Position numbers and translations under genes: made by a program
From: Anaerolineales bacterium
Lineage (GTDB): Bacteria > Chloroflexota > Anaerolineae > Anaerolineales > E44-bin32
Length of the DNA stretch: 8,878 bases
Assembly (NCBI GenBank): GCA_030673085.1
Contig: DAOVFE010000053.1
Span: 1-8,878, forward strand
Direction: 5' to 3'
Shown here: in pieces, positions 5,803 through 8,878 of the stretch
Numbering within the stretch: position 1 is the first letter of the stretch
How the letters are laid out: each line of letters begins with the position of its first letter
Notes under the pieces: generated by a model
Databases searched by the model: none
What the model was told of the DNA's origin: nothing
Seen by the model: only the letters and a program-made list of their open reading frames with translations

Positions 5803-8453
5803 TTGGTCAGTTTCTAACCTGGTGGCTGGCGAGTAGCTTGCTTGGATTGATTGCTTGGCCGATTGTCTGGCGTGTATTCAATCGATTGTCTGATCGGGGG
5901 TATGGTCTCAGTCGAACGCTGGGGATTCTTGCTGCGGGATACTTGCTTTGGGGTGGATGTTCGCTTGGCATCCTGCGTAACACATCCGGGGGAATCATCG
6001 CCGCAATTTTGAGCATAACGGCTTTGGCGCTGTTGTGTGCAAGGGGAAACTGGCGGTCGATGTTCGATTGGGTAAGAAATAAGCAGCGCATGATTCTTGT
6101 TGCGGAAGGCTTGTTTCTTATCGCCTTTGCCTTGTGGTCCTTTGTTCGAGCCAATAACCCGGAGATTGTTGCCACTGAAAAGCCGATGGAATTGGGCTTT
6201 TTAAACGCCATTCTGCGTTCCAAGACTTTTCCCCCGCAGGATCCATGGCTTTCTGGCTACGCCATTTCTTATTATTACTTTGGCTATGTCTTAATGGCTA
6301 TGTTGACCAGGATAACCGGTGTGTCCTCGGGCGTCGCGTTCAACCTGGGCAATGCACTATCGTTTGCGTTGACTGCAGTTGGATCCTACTCAATTATTTA
6401 CAATCTTCTTCCGCGGGAACAAGGGAAACCAAAATTACTTAAACCACTTCTAGGGCCGGTTTTTGTATTGATCACCGGCAATCTGGAGGGTTTTCTGGAC
6501 GTTCTCTATCACCGGCACTTCTTTTGGAAGAATCTACCGGATGGCCAATGGGTATCAAGATTCTGGTCGTGGCTGAATATCAAGCAGCTAGTGAATCCGC
6601 CATCAACTGCGGCTGCCTGGATGCCGGATCGTTACCTGTGGTGGTGGCGCGCCTCACGGGTTGTGAACGACATTAACCTGGCGGGCAATGAAGTAGAAGT
6701 CATTGATGAATTCCCATTCTTCAGCTTCTTGCTGGCAGATAATCACCCGCATGTACTGGCATTGCCTTTTGTATTGCTTGCGGTGGCTTGCGCGCTGCAG
6801 ATATATAAACATGCAAGCAGCGAAAGCTTCAGATTAGGCCGGGTTTCGATTTCAAAGCTAACGCTCAAGCACATTGCAACTGTTGCCGGGGTAATTTTGG
6901 CTTGTATTGCCGGCGCCGGATGGATCGGCCAAGTTGCTGATGGGCTGGGAGCGACAGCCGCATCTTATGCTGCGATTAAGACATTTATAATTGGCGGTTT
7001 GGCCATTACACTGCTGGGCAGTTTTGTGCTCTTTATTTTAGGGTTTTTCCCGTCCGTATTATCGAAAACCGAATTCTGGCTTTGCGCATGGATGTTCGGG
7101 TCCCTGGCTTTTCTAAATGCCTGGGACTTTCCCATCTACATTAGTATATTAGTAGTCGTATTAGTATGGACCAAGCGTCATTGTGGATTGGAAGAGATTC
7201 TTCGGGATGTGCTTCCTACAACAATCGCGATTTGCATAGGGGCAGTTCTGCTGTACCTGCCCTGGTATCCAAGTTTTTCCTCTCAGGCGGGTGGAATATT
7301 ACCCAATCTGATTTATCCGACTCGCTTGCCCCATTTCCTGATCATGTTCGGACCCCTCATCGTGCCTATCCTGATCTGGCTTACCTGGAAAGTTATCCAG
7401 CGCTATAAGCGAGGTGAATGGAAAGGATTTCTAGCGGTTTCGATAGGAACGCCGCTGGGACTATGGGCTATTTCACTTCTGTTGAGTTTTCTCGTTTATC
7501 GACATCTGCAAAAGGAACCTTCCGAACTAGAAGCGGCGCTCGGGGCATTGGGACAAACTGATCTAAATTTATTAACCAAATCTATTTTCCATCTACGGCT
7601 TACAAATCCATGGACCTCATTGCTGCTCGGAGCGGCACTGGGGATGTGCTGGGTGCTGCTAAGGCGTCATTGGCCCAAGCCAGGAGAGCCGAAGGCGGTG
7701 GTAAATGGTGATCAAAAGCCCTATCTATTTGTGGTGCTTCTCATTGGGATTGGCAGCTTGCTTATCCTGGGTCCGGAGTATCTATATCTGCGTGATCTTT
7801 TCGGAAATCGGATGAATACGGTTTTCAAATTCTACTATGCTGCATGGATTCTATGGGGATTAGCTGCGGCCTATGCCGTCGGTGATCTTTTAAATGGAAC
7901 GATCAAAAAGCGCGTCATTGCTATATCGTTTGCTGTATTGCCACTGGCTCTAGGTCTGATTTACCCCATTCTTGCAACCTGGACAAAAACATCTGGTTTC
8001 AATCCGCCAGCAGGAAGGACGCTAGATGGTACAGCTTATCTGATGCGAGGTAATCCAGGCGAATATGAGGCGATGCAGTGGATGAACGCCAACCTGGAAC
8101 CCGGGGTTATTGCTGAAGCGATTGGAGGCAGTTATTCACTTTATGCGCGAGTCTCTGCGCATACTGGCTTTCCGGCTGTCCTGGGATGGACATTTCACGA
8201 ATTCCAATGGCGCGGGACGACAGATCCACAGGGAAGCCGTGAAGCCGATATCCGCCGTCTTTATGAAACGCGCGATTGGATTGACGGCCAAGCGATCATC
8301 AATAATTATAAAATCCGATATATCTATATCGGTCCAATGGAATGGTCCACTTACCAGGTATTTGACCCCAAGTTTGAGGCCCTTATGGATCTTGTCTACC
8401 AGAATCAGGATGTCGTGATTTATGAGGTTCCAAGCAAGGAGATTGGGCAATGA
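5799..8453 (+). CDS. Stand-alone YYY/DUF2298 (TIGR03662-type) polytopic membrane protein
   Basis: An 884-residue, very hydrophobic integral membrane protein, within the ~700-900 residues usual for single-domain YYY proteins. Conserved landmarks in order: SDRGYGLSR at 31-39, EKPME at 127-131, DPWLSG then YYYFG at 158-162, EFPFF from E304 then D314-x-H316-x-H318, NAWDFP at 440-445, RMNTVFKFY at 671-679, HTGFPAVLGW at 788-797 with H800, and a soluble C-terminal tail ending in 'VVIYEVP'. All of these recur in the C-terminal half of the preceding gene, so the two are diverged paralogous copies. This copy lacks both the GT39 domain and the cysteine-rich insertion of its neighbour. It starts in an ATGA overlap with the fusion gene and ends in another ATGA overlap with a GT39-like gene. 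That arrangement suggests the products act together at the membrane, probably in surface glycan transfer. That role is inferred from context; the family function is unknown. Confidence 0.88.
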   Translation: MIGQFLTWWLASSLLGLIAWPIVWRVFNRLSDRGYGLSRTLGILAAGYLLWGGCSLGILRNTSGGIIAAILSITALALLCARGNWRSMFDWVRNKQRMILVAEGLFLIAFALWSFVRANNPEIVATEKPMELGFLNAILRSKTFPPQDPWLSGYAISYYYFGYVLMAMLTRITGVSSGVAFNLGNALSFALTAVGSYSIIYNLLPREQGKPKLLKPLLGPVFVLITGNLEGFLDVLYHRHFFWKNLPDGQWVSRFWSWLNIKQLVNPPSTAAAWMPDRYLWWWRASRVVNDINLAGNEVEVIDEFPFFSFLLADNHPHVLALPFVLLAVACALQIYKHASSESFRLGRVSISKLTLKHIATVAGVILACIAGAGWIGQVADGLGATAASYAAIKTFIIGGLAITLLGSFVLFILGFFPSVLSKTEFWLCAWMFGSLAFLNAWDFPIYISILVVVLVWTKRHCGLEEILRDVLPTTIAICIGAVLLYLPWYPSFSSQAGGILPNLIYPTRLPHFLIMFGPLIVPILIWLTWKVIQRYKRGEWKGFLAVSIGTPLGLWAISLLLSFLVYRHLQKEPSELEAALGALGQTDLNLLTKSIFHLRLTNPWTSLLLGAALGMCWVLLRRHWPKPGEPKAVVNGDQKPYLFVVLLIGIGSLLILGPEYLYLRDLFGNRMNTVFKFYYAAWILWGLAAAYAVGDLLNGTIKKRVIAISFAVLPLALGLIYPILATWTKTSGFNPPAGRTLDGTAYLMRGNPGEYEAMQWMNANLEPGVIAEAIGGSYSLYARVSAHTGFPAVLGWTFHEFQWRGTTDPQGSREADIRRLYETRDWIDGQAIINNYKIRYIYIGPMEWSTYQVFDPKFEALMDLVYQNQDVVIYEVPSKEIGQ
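8436..8441 (+). promoter_or_regulatory. Strong ribosome binding site for the downstream GT39-like gene
   Basis: AAGGAG lies 8 bases before the ATG at 8450, inside the end of the YYY gene. It is a near-ideal Shine-Dalgarno sequence and fixes the start at the ATGA overlap 8450-8453. Confidence 0.7.
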
Positions 8454-8878
8454 AGTCTTCGCCCTTGATTATAAAAGTTGAAATAGCTCTTTATGGCGTG
8501 CTATTTGTGCTTGCGGCTGGGCTTCGGCTCGGCCGGCTGGATATGTTGCCTCTTTCAGATGCAGAGGCAGTTCATGCTCTAGCAGCCGCGCAAGGAACAC
8601 CGCATCAATCATCCTTTTGGATAGAAACGAACGGCGATGCGGAGATAAATCCTGCCGATAAAATATTGACGTCTTTCATCTTTCAACTGTGTGGAGCAAC
8701 AGATGCTACGGCGCGATTGCTTTCTGTATTAGCGGGAACATTGATAGTGGGTTTGCCTAAAGAAACCGAAAAAGAAATCCAAAATAATTTTGAGTTTTTT
8801 GAAAGTCCTTATGCACCATTAGATCAAGTTCATTTTTTACCATTAGCAATTTCACCGGGTACTAAGATGTATCAAGAA
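8450..8878 (+). CDS. GT39-like (TIGR03663-type) glycosyltransferase N-terminus, joined in frame to a foreign tail (3' partial)
   Basis: The frame stays open for 143 codons to the window edge. Residues 1-103 look like the start of a TIGR03663/GT39-type membrane glycosyltransferase: a hydrophobic first span (~6-24), then 'LRLGRLDMLPLSDAEAVHAL' with acidic residues D37 and E39 where GT39 enzymes carry their catalytic acidic loop, then 'DATARLLSVLAGTLIVGLP', which normally leads into the next membrane spans. TIGR03663 proteins are known as neighbours of YYY proteins, and the ATGA overlap with an AAGGAG site supports the start. From residue 104 the sequence stops looking like a membrane protein. 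It becomes AT-rich and reads as a radical SAM segment (see the separate entry at 8759-8878). Only the N-terminal ~103 residues should be trusted as this gene; the full product would be several hundred residues long. Confidence 0.65.
   Translation, partial: MKSSPLIIKVEIALYGVLFVLAAGLRLGRLDMLPLSDAEAVHALAAAQGTPHQSSFWIETNGDAEINPADKILTSFIFQLCGATDATARLLSVLAGTLIVGLPKETEKEIQNNFEFFESPYAPLDQVHFLPLAISPGTKMYQE
8759..8878 (+). other. AT-rich radical SAM-like segment, probable chimeric join
   Basis: These 120 bases contain 36 G/C (30%), against about 48% in the 58 bases before them. Leucine codons switch to TTA (three of three). The translation, read with the shared preceding G-L-P, has GLPKET at residues 101-106 and SPGTKMYQE at the window end, with PGT at 136-138. 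A 'GLPxET' turn followed about 35 residues later by 'PGTxxY' is a recurring pattern in the second half of radical SAM TIM-barrel domains (HemN-like, MiaB-like and B12-binding types). The Cx3Cx2C cluster motif, which lies earlier in such proteins, is absent here. The specific subfamily cannot be told. The segment has no functional link to the GT39 start it is fused to. Confidence 0.6.

Noticed and set aside
5807..6223. Antisense open frame of 138 codons
   Set aside because: It lies wholly inside the conserved N-terminus of the second YYY gene, has no ribosome binding site or recognisable domain, and its composition is that of a reverse-complement shadow.
8136..8450. Antisense open frame of 104 codons at the end of the YYY gene
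   Set aside because: It is opposite the conserved HTGFPAVLGW tail of a well-supported gene and shows no protein features of its own.
8771..8812. Terminator near the T-run in the AT-rich tail
   Set aside because: There is a run of six T's but no GC-rich inverted repeat before it, and the frame continues open through it with radical SAM-like coding sense.
8759..8878. A genuine bifunctional GT39-radical SAM enzyme as the hidden novel system
   Set aside because: The GT39 part stops after about one membrane span with no room for its catalytic core. The radical SAM part lacks its N-terminal cluster-binding half, and base composition jumps exactly at the join, so an artefact is far more likely.

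Overview
The window looks like a piece of a Chloroflexota (probably Anaerolineae) chromosome or metagenome contig of roughly 50% GC. This is inferred from protein family content. A GT39-type membrane glycosyltransferase is fused to a DUF2298 ('Chlor_Arch_YYY', TIGR03662-type) membrane domain, followed by a second stand-alone YYY protein and then a TIGR03663-like GT39 protein. That combination is characteristic of Chloroflexota and some Archaea. No database search was possible.

Layout, all on the + strand. (1) 1-414: C-terminal extracytoplasmic end of a GT39-like glycosyltransferase whose start lies upstream. (2) 454-5802: a giant 1782-residue membrane protein made of a GT39-like half, a large extracytoplasmic beta-rich linker containing a tandemly duplicated ~99-residue module, and a complete YYY/DUF2298 domain with a four-cysteine insertion near its C-terminus. 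(3) 5799-8453: an 884-residue stand-alone YYY/DUF2298 protein, a diverged paralogue of the C-terminal half of gene 2. (4) 8450-8758: the N-terminus of another GT39-like protein. (5) 8759-8878: about 120 bases of AT-rich (30% GC) sequence in the same open frame that reads as part of a radical SAM enzyme. It does not belong with the GT39 N-terminus and most likely marks a chimeric join near the contig end.

Genes 2, 3 and 4 are joined by two identical ATGA stop/start overlaps, each with a good Shine-Dalgarno sequence. They are therefore probably one translationally coupled operon, with gene 1 only 39 bases ahead. Together they look like a cell-surface polyprenyl-phosphate-sugar-dependent glycosylation cassette. 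The role of the YYY domain is unknown. The two copies here share several polar motifs (EKPM-acid, DPW-SG-YYYFG, EFPFF-D-x-H-x-H, RMNTVFKFY, HTG-PAVLGW) that would be the natural places to look for an active site.

There are no long non-coding stretches, and I saw no RNA genes, mobile elements, CRISPR arrays, promoters or terminators.
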